A stretch of DNA of 64,000 bases from Arthrobacter sp. OAP107 (lineage in GTDB: Bacteria; Actinomycetota; Actinomycetes; Actinomycetales; Micrococcaceae), in contig NZ_JBEPOK010000001.1 in the NCBI RefSeq assembly GCF_040546765.1, positions 806,001 to 870,000 on the forward strand. Direction: 5' to 3'. The notes beneath the pieces are model-generated. The model saw only the letters and a list, made by a program, of their open reading frames with translations. It did not search any database and was not told the DNA's origin. The translations under genes and the position numbers were made by a program. This document shows, piece by piece, positions 1 to 9,263 of this stretch; positions within the stretch are counted from its first letter, which is position 1, and each line of letters opens with the position of its first letter.

Positions 1-121
1 ACAGCGCCTATCCGACGGCGGGCATGGCAGCCGGACCCGCCAGCATTCCCCCCAGTCCGCCGGATCCGGCTGCCGCCCCCACCATGCGCCCGCGCGGCTA
101 ATGCGGGCAGCGCCACCCGGT

Positions 122-1165
122 CTAGACAAACTTCCGCACCCGCCCCCAGCCTGGATCGTACGTGTGGGCCACCTCCACGTTGTTCCGCGTCCGGGCAAAA
201 CGGTCGAAGCTGTCCCGTCCGTTCTGGTCCTCGGAATCGCTGTAGCAGTGCAGCACGCGGAGTCCGCTGGACGTTTCCGATGCCACGACAGTGCCGCGGG
301 GTCCGAGCGCCGTCTCCAGGTCCTTTTCGAGATGGAGCAGTCCCATCAGCGCCTCCCCGTCAGGCAATCCATCGTCCGGCAGTCCGTCACTCCCGGTCCG
401 CCGGTAGCTGATCCGGACAGAGGTGTGCAGGTCCAGCAGCGGGTGGTCGACCCATCGCAGGGGCCGCAGGGCGCAGACGATCACCCGGTGCCCCGAGGAA
501 GTCTTGGCCTCCCGCATCGTCCAGCGGGGGGCCGGGTTTCGGGTTGCCACCGCCTGGAAGAATTCGGGAACGACGGCGGCGGGCTGGCTGTCCCGGGGAT
601 CGGTCCGGGTCACGTGGATGGCGCCGACCCAGCGTTGGACACCGTCTTCGCCGAGGAGCCAATCCACCAGCAGACGCGCCGCGTGGCGGCAGTCGTTCGT
701 GCCCATATCCTTGAACGCCGGGTGGAAAACGGTGAGTTCTGCCAAAGCGCTTCGGTCGTCCCAGTCCACTGCGATCCGGGCCAGCCCCAGGTCCACCTCC
801 CCGCCCAGGCCTTCGAGGGTGCCGGTCAGTACGTCCGGCTGGGCCTGCCTTGCCGCGGCGAATTCCCAGGTCTCAGTGGGTGGGGGAGCAGCCCGCCGCC
901 ACCGTTCGGCCAGGACCCGCAGCCGGGGATCCCCGCCGCCGGAGACGCAGAGCCGGTGCCGTGAACGGGAGCCGGGCCCGGTCTCCCAGCGCAGCTCGGG
1001 GTGGATCGCCATCACCATGGCGCCGATCATTTCCGGGAGATCGCCGTAGACGCCGGTCATGACGGCTGCCGTGATGAGGCCGGCTCCCGCCACTGACCAC
1101 CAGCGCCAGAAAGCGCCCACCGCTTCCGTCTCCGCTGCCTTGTTCAGCTTCCGCACCAACTCCAT
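122..1165 (-). CDS. Hypothetical protein with N-terminal membrane segment
   Basis: Predicted 347-residue protein of unknown function. One hydrophobic stretch lies at about residues 20-45, with basic residues before it. The rest is soluble, Trp/Arg-rich and has no motif I recognise. I chose the ATG at 1165 because AGGAGG lies four bases upstream; an in-frame ATG at 1198 would add 11 residues without a better ribosome site. Codon use (GC-rich third positions) fits a real gene. It stands alone on the minus strand, downstream of nothing in the window. Function is open: it could be a membrane-anchored cytoplasmic protein. Confidence 0.75.
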   Translation of the reverse strand: MELVRKLNKAAETEAVGAFWRWWSVAGAGLITAAVMTGVYGDLPEMIGAMVMAIHPELRWETGPGSRSRHRLCVSGGGDPRLRVLAERWRRAAPPPTETWEFAAARQAQPDVLTGTLEGLGGEVDLGLARIAVDWDDRSALAELTVFHPAFKDMGTNDCRHAARLLVDWLLGEDGVQRWVGAIHVTRTDPRDSQPAAVVPEFFQAVATRNPAPRWTMREAKTSSGHRVIVCALRPLRWVDHPLLDLHTSVRISYRRTGSDGLPDDGLPDGEALMGLLHLEKDLETALGPRGTVVASETSSGLRVLHCYSDSEDQNGRDSFDRFARTRNNVEVAHTYDPGWGRVRKFV

Positions 1166-1318
1166 CGGACCTCCTCGTCGTTCCGGTGTTCGCGCCATCT
1201 AATCCTGTTGAAGGATGATGCAGGCGCAGACTCAAGAAGAAGGCAATGTAGCCGCAGGTTCAGCGCAAGACTCAGCCCCAGCTCTGCACCCCCGGGCCTG
1301 GGTCCCGGGTCCCGGGCG

Positions 1319-1384
1319 CCCAACTGACTCGCAGTTGTTGTCGTTTTCAGCCCTCAAAACGACAACAACTGCGAGTTACTTGGG
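1319..1384. repeat. Palindromic stem-loop element, copy 1
   Basis: A near-perfect inverted repeat whose arms read CAACTGACTCGCAGTTGTTG on the left and the matching complement on the right, around a short loop rich in C. The arm contains the TAA stop (1376-1378) of the MFS transporter on the minus strand. A second copy with the same core (ACTCGCAGTTGTTGTCGTT) lies at 7528-7597. It has no T-tract typical of an intrinsic terminator, but could end or stabilise transcripts. Confidence 0.85.
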
Positions 1385-2650
1385 TGAACGGGAGAGCCGA
1401 ACCTCGCGGGGACCGGCCGGGTACCCGCGGTGGCGGCTGGCGAAGATGATGACAAGCGCCACGGCCAGGGGAACAGCCGCGGCAAGCGGCACGAACAGCG
1501 CGCCGACCGCGTTGAGGGCCAGCGCACCATAGGCGGCACCGACGGCGATGCCCAGCTGGATGGTCACCACGGCCAGCCCGTTGGCAGCGTCCTTGTGCTC
1601 GCCGCCCGCGCGAAGGATTGCGGCCTGGTTGTAGATGCCGGTGGCGCCGAAGGTGATGCCCCAGAGGGTCAGGAGGGCCAGGCTTCCGGTCCACGTACCG
1701 CCGAGCGCGGGCAGCAGGGCGAAGCTGGCCAGGAGCAGTGCCACGCCGGCCAGGATGGAGCCCCGCGGCCGGGCGTCCGCCGTGAGGCCGGCGATCCAGA
1801 TGCCCACCAGGCTGGCGACGCCGATGACGGACAGCGAGATGCCGGTGGCGTTATCCGGCAGGCCCGCGGCGAGGAGGAACGGGGCGATGTAGGTGAACAG
1901 GGCGAAGTGGCCCAGGAGCAGCAGCGGCCAGGCGGTGGCGACGGCAATGACCCCGGGCAGCGCCATGGCAGCCCGCAGCGACGGCGCCGCGTCCCGGCCG
2001 GCGTCGGACGCCGGGGGCAGCAAACGGATGGCCAGCAGTGCGAGGAGCGCGGCGATCCCGGCCAGGACAAGGAAGGATGTGCGCCAGGACAGCACGGACC
2101 CCATCATGGTGCCGAGCGGGGCGCCGACGGCCAGGGCGATGCTGTTGCCGCTGAACACGATCGCCATCGCCTTGCCCACAGAATGGGCCGGCACGATCCT
2201 CGCAACGTACGGGGCCATGCTGGACCAGAGGAGGCCGTGGGCCACGCCGCCGAGGAGCCGGGCGGCAACCGCCAGGCCCAGGGTGGGGCTGGCGGCCAAC
2301 AGCACGTTGCTCAGCGCGAAGGCAAGCACGGTGGCGATCAGCAGGGTCTTGCGCGGCATCCGGCCGCCGAGCAGCCTCGACAGGGGCAGCGCCGTGATCA
2401 CAATGACGGCGGCGTAGGCGGCGGTCAGCGAGCCGACGGCTGATTCCACCACGCCCAGGTCGCGGCTGATCTGCGGCAGCAGCCCCGACGGCAGGAGCTC
2501 GGTGGTGACGGCGGTGAACCCGGCCATGGCCAGGATGAGCAGGCCTCCCCGCGGGATCCCGGCGCTGCGGGCCGGCAGATCGGAGGGGACGGCGGACTGG
2601 GCCCGTGGGGCCTGCGTCGGGGTTCCGGGGGCGGAGAATTCTTGGGTCAC
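1376..2650 (-). CDS. MFS transporter, AraJ/Cmx-like drug or metabolite efflux family
   Basis: 424-residue integral membrane protein with about 12 hydrophobic segments, typical of DHA1-type proton antiporters that export drugs or sugars from the cytoplasm. Seen: the first helix with TELLPSGLLPQISRDLG and the loop between helices 2 and 3 with SRLLGGRMPRK, both characteristic of the AraJ/PbuE/Cmx branch. The GTG at 2650 is preceded by AGGAAG at a good distance; a longer in-frame N-terminus is low-complexity and lacks a ribosome site. It is monocistronic; its TAA stop is inside the palindromic element at 1319-1384. The substrate cannot be told from sequence; chloramphenicol exporters and sugar-efflux proteins share this architecture. 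Confidence 0.9.
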   Translation of the reverse strand: MTQEFSAPGTPTQAPRAQSAVPSDLPARSAGIPRGGLLILAMAGFTAVTTELLPSGLLPQISRDLGVVESAVGSLTAAYAAVIVITALPLSRLLGGRMPRKTLLIATVLAFALSNVLLAASPTLGLAVAARLLGGVAHGLLWSSMAPYVARIVPAHSVGKAMAIVFSGNSIALAVGAPLGTMMGSVLSWRTSFLVLAGIAALLALLAIRLLPPASDAGRDAAPSLRAAMALPGVIAVATAWPLLLLGHFALFTYIAPFLLAAGLPDNATGISLSVIGVASLVGIWIAGLTADARPRGSILAGVALLLASFALLPALGGTWTGSLALLTLWGITFGATGIYNQAAILRAGGEHKDAANGLAVVTIQLGIAVGAAYGALALNAVGALFVPLAAAVPLAVALVIIFASRHRGYPAGPREVRLSRSPK

Positions 2651-2710
2651 GTATCTTCCTGAAAGTTTCGTAATGGGTGTCGCCTGTCCGCCTGCCCGGC
2701 TGGAATGGCC

Positions 2711-2748
2711 GACGGCGGGCCGGCCCCTTAAGGGACCGGCCCGCCGTC
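2711..2748. terminator. Strong GC-rich hairpin after the alcohol dehydrogenase
   Basis: Inverted repeat GACGGCGGGCCGG / CCGGCCCGCCGTC around CCCCTTAAGGGA. It lies 14 bases past the stop of the minus-strand alcohol dehydrogenase and upstream of the MFS start, so it probably ends the dehydrogenase transcript. There is no long U-tract, as is common in actinobacteria. Confidence 0.75.
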
Positions 2749-2762
2749 GGGCGTTAACCGCC

Positions 2763-3803
2763 TTAGAGGGTGGCGGTGTCAATCACGAAGCGGTAGCGCA
2801 CGTCCGAGGCGAGGACGCGCTCGTAGGCTTCGTTGATCTTCTCGGCGGGGATGACCTCGATCTCGGCGCCGATGCCGTGCTCGGCGCAGAAGTCGAGCAT
2901 CTCCTGGGTTTCGCGGATGCCGCCGATCATGGAACCGGCGAAGGAACGTCGTCCGCCGATGAGCGCGAACGCGTTGACCGGGAGCGGCTCGGCCGGGGCG
3001 CCGACGTTGACCAGCGCGCCGTCGAGGGACAGCAGCTGCAGGTAGGAGCTGATGTCGATCGAGGCGCTGACAGTGTTGATGATCAGGTCGAAGCTGCCGG
3101 CGAGGGCTTCGAACGTGCCGGCGTCGCTCGTGGCGTAGTAGTGGTCCGCGCCGAGGCGCAGTCCGTCTTCCTGCTTCTTGAGCGACTGGGACAGGACGGT
3201 GACCTCGGCGCCCAGGGCGTGGGCGAGCTTGACGGCCATGTGGCCCAGTCCGCCGAGCCCGACGATGGCGACCTTCTTGCCGGGGCCGGCACCCCAGCGC
3301 TTCAGCGGGGAAAAGGTGGTGATGCCCGCGCACAAAAGGGGAGCGGCGACGTCGAGCTCGATGCCCTCCGGAATGGTGACGACGAAGTCCTCGACCACCA
3401 CCACGTGGGTGGAGTAGCCGCCCTGGGTGATGGTGCCGTCGCGGTCGACGGCGCCGTACGTGCCGACCATTCCCTTCAGGCAGTACTGCTCCTCGCCGGC
3501 GAGGCAGTTGGCGCACTCCTTGCAGGAGTTGACCATGCAGCCGACGCCCACCCGGTCGCCGACCTTGTGGCGGGTCACCTCGGAGCCCACCTCGGTGACG
3601 ATGCCGGCGATCTCGTGGCCGGGTGCGAGCGGGTACTGCTGCGGGCCCCAGTCGCCGCGGACGGTGTGGATGTCGGAGTGGCAGATGCCGGCGTACTTGA
3701 TTTCGATGAGAACGTCGTGCGGGCCGACGTCGCGGCGTTCGATGGTGGTGGGGATGAGGTCTTCGGAAGCGGAGGGCGCGGCGTAGGCGTTGACGGTAGG
3801 CAT
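2763..3803 (-). CDS. Zinc-dependent NAD(P) alcohol dehydrogenase, cinnamyl-alcohol/YahK type
   Basis: 346-residue cytoplasmic medium-chain dehydrogenase/reductase that interconverts aldehydes and alcohols. Seen: catalytic zinc ligands Cys41, His63-Glu64 and Cys158; structural zinc cysteines Cys94, Cys97, Cys100 and Cys108; nucleotide-binding GLGGLG at 182-187 followed by a strand ending in LSQS, a form usual for NADP(H) preference. Length matches the family (about 345-350). The ATG at 3803 follows AGGAGAACC. The gene is monocistronic with a hairpin 3'. Known relatives reduce aromatic and aliphatic aldehydes; the physiological substrate here is not visible. Confidence 0.93.
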   Translation of the reverse strand: MPTVNAYAAPSASEDLIPTTIERRDVGPHDVLIEIKYAGICHSDIHTVRGDWGPQQYPLAPGHEIAGIVTEVGSEVTRHKVGDRVGVGCMVNSCKECANCLAGEEQYCLKGMVGTYGAVDRDGTITQGGYSTHVVVVEDFVVTIPEGIELDVAAPLLCAGITTFSPLKRWGAGPGKKVAIVGLGGLGHMAVKLAHALGAEVTVLSQSLKKQEDGLRLGADHYYATSDAGTFEALAGSFDLIINTVSASIDISSYLQLLSLDGALVNVGAPAEPLPVNAFALIGGRRSFAGSMIGGIRETQEMLDFCAEHGIGAEIEVIPAEKINEAYERVLASDVRYRFVIDTATL

Positions 3804-4128
3804 GGTTCTCCTAGGTGTCGGTGTGGGTGGAACGGGCCGCAGATGAAAGGGTTCGGCCGTCTCTTCATCTACTGAACCCCATCGCGGTGGCGTGAGGCAG
3901 ACCCTGCTGTAAGGGGTAACCACAGGAACCCCCAAGTCTCTTCCCTGTTTCGCGCGGCAATTTCAATTTGCCGGCGCGCGGGGAGGGGACTTGTTGATAT
4001 CTACCCTAGGGACACTGCCGTGAAACGTGGGAGTCCCTGTCAGTGCCTGTCACGCGCCGGAGTGTCGCCTTTACTGTGGGAGCAGGCCTTATGGTCCCGG
4101 TCAACAAGCAGGGAATGGAGCAACCGGA
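3804..4128. other. Divergent intergenic region
   Basis: Region between the minus-strand alcohol dehydrogenase and the plus-strand SDR gene. It must hold both promoters. The stretch TTGTTGATATCTACCCTAGG at about 3991-4010 is AT-rich relative to its surroundings and is a candidate promoter for the SDR gene. I see no gene here. Confidence 0.4.
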
Positions 4129-4863
4129 GTGGCGAGAATATTCATCACCGGTTCTGCCGGCGGACTCGGCCTGAATGCTGCCAGGGCGCTGATTCAGCAG
4201 GGCCACGACGTGGTGCTGCACGCACGTCATGAGTCGCGTTTCGCGGATGCCGGCGCGGTCCGGGACCAGGCCGTCGGAACCGTCGTCGGTGATCTGGCCG
4301 GCCTCGCAGAGACGGTGCGGGTGGCGGAACAGGCAGCCCAGTACGGCCCGTACGATGCCGTCATCCATAACGCCGGGGTGTACAGCGGCAATGAGATCTT
4401 TTCGGTGAACACGGTGGCGCCGTACGTGCTGACCGCGCTCATGGCCCGGCCGCGCCGCGTGGTGTACATCAGCAGCGGCATGCACCGGTGGGGCACGCCT
4501 GACCTGCGGGGAATCGACTGGAGGAACGCGGCGCGGCGGCCAGCGGCCTACTCGGACAGCAAGCTGTACGTCACGACGCTCTCGGCCGTGGTGGCCAGCC
4601 GCTGGCCGGACACCGAAAGCAACGCGGTGGACCCCGGCTGGGTTCCCACGCGGATGGGCGGGCGCAGCGCACCCGACGACCTGGAGCTGGGGCACGTCAC
4701 GCAGGTATGGCTCGCCACCCGAGATTCTGCGGGGGACCGCGTGTCCGGCGGCTATTGGTTCCACCAGCAGCGCCGCGAGCCGCATGAGGCCGTGAACGAT
4801 GCGGCGTTCCAGGCAGAACTGCTCGAAGCGCTGGAGCGGTACACGGGCGTCGCGCTTCCGTAG
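4129..4863 (+). CDS. Short-chain dehydrogenase/reductase (SDR) family oxidoreductase
   Basis: 244-residue Rossmann-fold protein expected to use NAD(P)(H) in the cytoplasm. Seen: the cofactor motif TGSAGGLG at residues 7-14, the NAG motif at 81-83, a serine pair at 115-116, and the catalytic Tyr141-x3-Lys145 in YSDSK. Length is typical of classical SDRs. The GTG at 4129 has GGAG eight bases upstream; the upstream in-frame extension is not SDR-like. It is convergent with the MprF-like gene, with only six bases between the stops. Substrate unknown. Confidence 0.88.
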   Translation: MARIFITGSAGGLGLNAARALIQQGHDVVLHARHESRFADAGAVRDQAVGTVVGDLAGLAETVRVAEQAAQYGPYDAVIHNAGVYSGNEIFSVNTVAPYVLTALMARPRRVVYISSGMHRWGTPDLRGIDWRNAARRPAAYSDSKLYVTTLSAVVASRWPDTESNAVDPGWVPTRMGGRSAPDDLELGHVTQVWLATRDSAGDRVSGGYWFHQQRREPHEAVNDAAFQAELLEALERYTGVALP

Positions 4864-4869
4864 CCCCGG

Positions 4870-7479
4870 TCAGCGGCGGGTGAGGAGGCCGCGCACCAGC
4901 GTCAGGCCCTGGCCCAGGTTGATCGAGGGCAGGTACGCGCGGGTGATGGCGTTGGCGATCGCGGGCAGGGCAGCCGCGTCCGGAAAGAGCAGGTACATGG
5001 GCTCATAGTCCGGCTTGAACTTCGCCTTGAACGCCAGCAGGGACCGGAACCCATACACCGGTTCGAGTGCGGCGCCGAGCCAGTCGAGCATCCGGTCCAG
5101 GCCGCCGCTCGCGTCGGGCCCGGAGACGGTTCCCCCGGCATGGCCGCCAACGGACCCGGCAGCGGAACGGCCAGCCGGACCCCTGCCAGCAACCGAAGCG
5201 GAAGGCACCCGCGCCAGCGGCGCCCCGGACAGGCTCATGAACTCGCACCCCTCGTCCTGCAGGCTCAGCGCGGCAGACGCGATGAGGAAGTCGATGCTCG
5301 CGCGGAAGCCGTCGCCGCGCCGCCGCATGAAGTCCAGCGTCCAGCCCACCACGTATCCGTTACGGTAGACGGGCAGCCACGACGCCACGGCGTGGACGGT
5401 GTGGTCGGCGTCGATCGCCAGCAGGCAGCGGACCTCGGGGTCGTCCAGCTCATCCAGGCTGCCCAGCGTGAAGCCCATCTCCGGGACCTTCTTATCCGCC
5501 ACCCACTCCTCTGAAATCGCCTCGATCTGCGCCTGGACAGCAAGAGGCGCCCGCGCAAACGTGGTCCATTCGGCGCGGATTCCCGCCTTGACGGCCCGGT
5601 TCAGCGCGGTGCGGATATCCTGGAATTTCTTGCCCCGGAAGGACACCTCGTCCAGCCGCAGCACGGTTTCCTGCGCCACCTGCACCGAGCCCCAGCCCAG
5701 GGAACCGGCCAGGCCCCGCAGCTCCTCGGACACGAAGTAGAAGCACGGCGTCCATCCGCTGAACCTGCAATGCCGGGCGAATCCGGTGAACGCCTCCTCC
5801 CGCTCGGAGCGCGGACCCACGGGGGGCCCGAGCGCCACGGCCACCCCGCTGCGCACCCGGTACGCGATGAAGCTCGAGCCGGAGAACCAGTAGCTGTTCC
5901 CGTCCCACGTGGTCATCCAGGAGAGCGAGCCGCCGCCGTGCGACTTCAGGATCCTCCGCGCCCGCTCCTCGTCCGCGCTGTGCCGGCCGTGGGCCGGACG
6001 CAGGAACGTCCTGAGCAGCAGTGCTCCGGTCCACGCCCAGAACACAACGCCGATGCTTTCGTAAAGCACGACGGCGGCGGTGCTTTCGGGGAAAAACGCC
6101 GGTGAGCGGTCCACCAGGAAACCGAGGGGAAGGAACCTGTCCGGGACGTCCGCCAGCAGCTGGACCAGCCCGGGCGCGGGCGTGAATCCGGTGGCCAGCA
6201 GGAGGCCCAGGCCCACATACACAACGCTCAGCAGAATAAAGGCATTCAGAACCCGGCGCACCAGCCGCAAGTACGTTCCGCGGGGTGCCCGTACCGGGAA
6301 AAGGTTCCTGCCGGCCAGCAGGAGCAGCGTCAGGAAGACGGGCAGGAGCATCGGCAGCACCAGGCTGAGCGGGTGCGAATACCCGGACAGCTCGATCCCG
6401 CCCACACCCTCGCGTGACGGCAAACCAGGACCCGGCGGCGGCAGGAGCACCCCGGCAATCGTGACGGCCGCCAGCAGCGACAGCGAGGCCTGGATCAGCA
6501 GCGCGCCGGCCCAGGCGAACCGCCGGCCACGCCGCAGCCCGTCCGCGAACAGGAGCAGCAGGAACGAGGGCAGGATGGCCATGAAAATGCCGCCCGCCCC
6601 GGCCCGTAGTTGGAGCTGGGCGGCGGCGCAGTCCCTGAGGTCGGCCGGGCGGGTGCAGGACGCCTGCAGCGCCGCGGGGTCCACGGGCTGGATGTTCGTG
6701 AACAAGTATTTGAGCACGGAAAGAGGTCCGACGGCGTGCGGTGCCAGTCCCGCGACCACCGGCCCGATAGCCGCAACCGTCAGGAGCAGCGCCACCAGAA
6801 TCCGGGCCTCGTGCCGGGAGACGGCGGGCCTGCCGAAGCGCGGCCGGCGGCCCAGCAGCACAGGGCCCAGTAACCCTCCTGCCGCGGCGGCGCCGAGCCG
6901 GACCAGGTCCTCGAAGCCACCGGCATACATCGCGAACAGCAGCAGCACGGCCAGGATGACCACGCGGATCCGCCGCCGCCACAGAGTGGAAAGAGAAGCC
7001 GTGGCAGCCATCGCGGCCGCGCAGGCCAGGGCGCTCGGCCCGAGGAAGAAGTGCCCGCTCAGGTCACGGATCCAGCTGCCCATCAGTCCCCTGGCCACAG
7101 CGAGGAACCCGAGCGTCGCCACGATCCCCAGCACGTGCCCGGCCAGCGCCGCCGAGGCGAACTTCCGGGATCCAAAGCGGCGTTCCAACGGGAGCCCGGC
7201 CAAAAGCACCACGAGTGTGCCCACGAGGTACCCGGCAAGGTCCCGCTCCCAGAAGGCGGAGAGCAGCACGGCATACCAGTGGTCCGGCACCGAACGTGAA
7301 GTCACCGCAACGTGCGGCAACAACGGCAGGCCGGAGGGGATGCCGGCGGACAGGGAGCCCGTGGCCCAGAAAAGGACAACAAAGCTGAGGGTGGCGGGGG
7401 AGCCGCGCAGAACCCTGGCCCATCCCGCGGGTGTCCGGTAGCCGGAGGGTACCTGTCGTCCCGGGTCCGGCTGCCGCAT
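4870..7479 (-). CDS. MprF-like phosphatidylglycerol lysyltransferase with rhomboid-like N-terminus (DUF2156)
   Basis: 869-residue polytopic membrane protein. The first ~500 residues are mostly hydrophobic helices; residues 60-200 resemble a rhomboid-type bundle (Glu-Arg-Arg-Phe-Gly-Ser loop). Residues ~500-860 form a soluble DUF2156 domain of the aminoacyl-phosphatidylglycerol synthase type (motifs SLSWMTTWDGN, GPPVGP and FYFVSEE). Known family members transfer lysine or another amino acid from tRNA to membrane phosphatidylglycerol and flip the product, lowering surface negative charge. AGGAG lies 11 bases before the ATG at 7479. The gene is transcribed away from the multicopper oxidase stop, with the palindromic element at 7528-7597 between them. 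The amino acid transferred is unknown. Confidence 0.82.
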   Translation of the reverse strand: MRQPDPGRQVPSGYRTPAGWARVLRGSPATLSFVVLFWATGSLSAGIPSGLPLLPHVAVTSRSVPDHWYAVLLSAFWERDLAGYLVGTLVVLLAGLPLERRFGSRKFASAALAGHVLGIVATLGFLAVARGLMGSWIRDLSGHFFLGPSALACAAAMAATASLSTLWRRRIRVVILAVLLLFAMYAGGFEDLVRLGAAAAGGLLGPVLLGRRPRFGRPAVSRHEARILVALLLTVAAIGPVVAGLAPHAVGPLSVLKYLFTNIQPVDPAALQASCTRPADLRDCAAAQLQLRAGAGGIFMAILPSFLLLLFADGLRRGRRFAWAGALLIQASLSLLAAVTIAGVLLPPPGPGLPSREGVGGIELSGYSHPLSLVLPMLLPVFLTLLLLAGRNLFPVRAPRGTYLRLVRRVLNAFILLSVVYVGLGLLLATGFTPAPGLVQLLADVPDRFLPLGFLVDRSPAFFPESTAAVVLYESIGVVFWAWTGALLLRTFLRPAHGRHSADEERARRILKSHGGGSLSWMTTWDGNSYWFSGSSFIAYRVRSGVAVALGPPVGPRSEREEAFTGFARHCRFSGWTPCFYFVSEELRGLAGSLGWGSVQVAQETVLRLDEVSFRGKKFQDIRTALNRAVKAGIRAEWTTFARAPLAVQAQIEAISEEWVADKKVPEMGFTLGSLDELDDPEVRCLLAIDADHTVHAVASWLPVYRNGYVVGWTLDFMRRRGDGFRASIDFLIASAALSLQDEGCEFMSLSGAPLARVPSASVAGRGPAGRSAAGSVGGHAGGTVSGPDASGGLDRMLDWLGAALEPVYGFRSLLAFKAKFKPDYEPMYLLFPDAAALPAIANAITRAYLPSINLGQGLTLVRGLLTRR

Positions 7480-7527
7480 GGGTGAGTGGCTCCTTTCAAA
7501 GGGCTATTCGATTGTTCCACACGCGAA

Positions 7528-7597
7528 GGCCCAACTGACTCGCAGTTGTTGTCGTTATGAGCCTTCAAAACGACATTAACTGCGAGTCAGTTGGGCC
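7528..7597. repeat. Palindromic stem-loop element, copy 2
   Basis: Perfect 20-base outer arms (7528-7547 and 7578-7597, beginning GGCCCAACTGACTCG) enclose a GTTGTCGTT core seen also in the copy at 1319-1384. It starts 11 bases past the stop of the minus-strand multicopper oxidase and 49 bases before the MprF-like start, a place suited to a transcript end. Confidence 0.87.
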
Positions 7598-7607
7598 AGG
7601 AGAAACC

Positions 7608-8870
7608 CTAGTGGCCAGCGGTGTGCGTCGCGGTGGACCCGGTAGCGGCGGACTCGGTCACGGCGCCTTCGGTGCCGTCGGCGTTGAGGACCCGGTAGCG
7701 GGTGATCATGCCGGCGCTGATGTGGTCGTTGACGTGGCAGTGGAAGAGCCAGGTTCCCACGTCGTCCGGGACCATGTCCGCCACCACCATGCTGGCCGGC
7801 AGGAGGTTCACCACGTCGGTGCGCATGCCGAGAGCGGTCACCGTGTTGCCGTGCCAGTGCGGGGTGTGCAGGTCCACCTCGGTGCCCATGCCCATCAGGT
7901 ACCAGCGCACGCGCTCGCCCTTCTTCATGGTCAGGGCCTCCAGCGGTTCGTTGCCATACACGTAGCCGTTGATGGAGTGCATGAGGTTGCTCTCGTGGAA
8001 TTCCTCATCATCCACCTTCACGGTGGAGGGCTTGCCGGCGAACTTGTCGATGTTGCGCTGCAGGTACGGGCTGGCGTTCTCGTCGCTGACCTTGAACTGC
8101 AGGAAGAACTCGCGGTCGACGTCGTTCGGGGTGCCGTCAGCTCGGGCATTGCTGGCCCGGGTGATCACCATCGGACCGACGAGTCCCGAGTAGTCGTCCG
8201 CCACCTCGTCCGTGTGCGAGTGGTACATCCACATCACGGAGCTGCCGTCCATCGGACCCGGACCCGCCCGCTCCGGCACCTCGTAGCTGTAGGTGTACGT
8301 GGCACCCGGGGCCACGCCGTCGTCGTTCTTCGCCGCGCCGGACGTGCCGTCCGCGTACGGCGCGCCCTCGCTGCTCTTGTCGTAGAACACGCCGTGGACA
8401 TGGACCGACGCCGGCCGGTCCAGGTTGTTCTTGAAGACCACCTTGATCGTGTCCCCGACGACGCCGCGGATCACCGGGCCCTGGAAGCCCAGGTGCTCCT
8501 CGGCCGGGGTCCGCTGCTTGAGGGTCTTGAACGTGGCGTCGGTGTAGGCCTGGTAGAGCGACTTGATGTACGTGCTGCCGATCCGGTTGGGCCCCTGCTT
8601 GGTGAACACCGAGGCGTCCCCGTCGAAGGGTTCGCCGGTGATCTGGTTCTTGCCGGTGGGTGCGTAGTTCCACTCCACCTCGTCTGCGGCGATGTAGTAG
8701 GTGCGGGTCTGCGGGACGTACGTTGCGGCGGTGCTGACCTTGGCGGTCGCACCGGATGCAAAGAACAGCGGCGCCAGCGCGGCCAGGATCCCCATAAGAA
8801 TCGTTCCGATGACCCAAGCCGGCGGCACCGTTTGAGACCGTGGCGCCCTGAATAGTCCATGGTTCTCCAT
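7608..8870 (-). CDS. Membrane-anchored or secreted multicopper oxidase, ceruloplasmin-like two-domain type
   Basis: 420-residue copper protein that probably oxidises a metal ion or phenolic substrate with O2 outside the membrane. Residues ~18-43 are a hydrophobic signal or anchor. Copper-ligand motifs are all present: HVHG, YHSHTDE, HTPHWHGN and FHCHVNDHISAGM, giving type 1, 2 and 3 sites. The YYIAADEVEWNYAP stretch after the signal resembles ceruloplasmin/hephaestin domains. The ATG at 8870 follows GGGGAGGAACGCC. It is divergent from a secreted protein gene at 9264, suggesting joint function at the cell surface. Metallo-oxidase versus laccase activity cannot be resolved. Confidence 0.9.
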   Translation of the reverse strand: MENHGLFRAPRSQTVPPAWVIGTILMGILAALAPLFFASGATAKVSTAATYVPQTRTYYIAADEVEWNYAPTGKNQITGEPFDGDASVFTKQGPNRIGSTYIKSLYQAYTDATFKTLKQRTPAEEHLGFQGPVIRGVVGDTIKVVFKNNLDRPASVHVHGVFYDKSSEGAPYADGTSGAAKNDDGVAPGATYTYSYEVPERAGPGPMDGSSVMWMYHSHTDEVADDYSGLVGPMVITRASNARADGTPNDVDREFFLQFKVSDENASPYLQRNIDKFAGKPSTVKVDDEEFHESNLMHSINGYVYGNEPLEALTMKKGERVRWYLMGMGTEVDLHTPHWHGNTVTALGMRTDVVNLLPASMVVADMVPDDVGTWLFHCHVNDHISAGMITRYRVLNADGTEGAVTESAATGSTATHTAGH

Positions 8871-9263
8871 GGCGTTCCTCCCCTGAATTGGTTGCCTGCC
8901 GCAACGGCCGGCTCGATGGACAGGACGCTAGGTGCGTCCGCTTGTGAAATTCTTGGGGGCCTCAGTCGGGTGGGCGGACCACCACCCAGCTGGGGGAAGT
9001 CCCGGGAAGCGGCGCAGGCTTTTCCCAACCGGCGGAGTGGATGGTTGGCCTCGGCAACCAAATGTTGCCTTTGCTGCCCCGGCAAAGAAGAACGTACGAC
9101 GTCGGTCCGCACCACGCGCGGACCGCGCACCCGAGCCTGTCACCACCGCACGCAACGCACCCTCATGAGTACAGGAACCCTGTTCCTGCACGTCCCGCAC
9201 AGGAACGCTTCCGCCCAGGAAAAGTCCCGCCCAGGAACAACGGCACCTCCGAAAGGACCAGCC
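8871..9263. other. Divergent promoter region between multicopper oxidase and secreted protein
   Basis: 393 bases with no convincing gene: reading frames that cross it lack ribosome sites and protein-like composition. It should carry promoters for both flanking genes. TTGTGAAATTCTTGG at about 8942-8956 is the least GC-rich stretch. Confidence 0.4.

Noticed and set aside
2502..3875. 457-codon plus-strand frame over the alcohol dehydrogenase
   Set aside because: Shadow; the minus frame carries all zinc ligands and the nucleotide motif.
5492..6982. ~500-codon minus-strand frame inside the MprF-like gene
   Set aside because: Arg/Pro/Ala-rich shadow of the true frame, no membrane helices or motifs.
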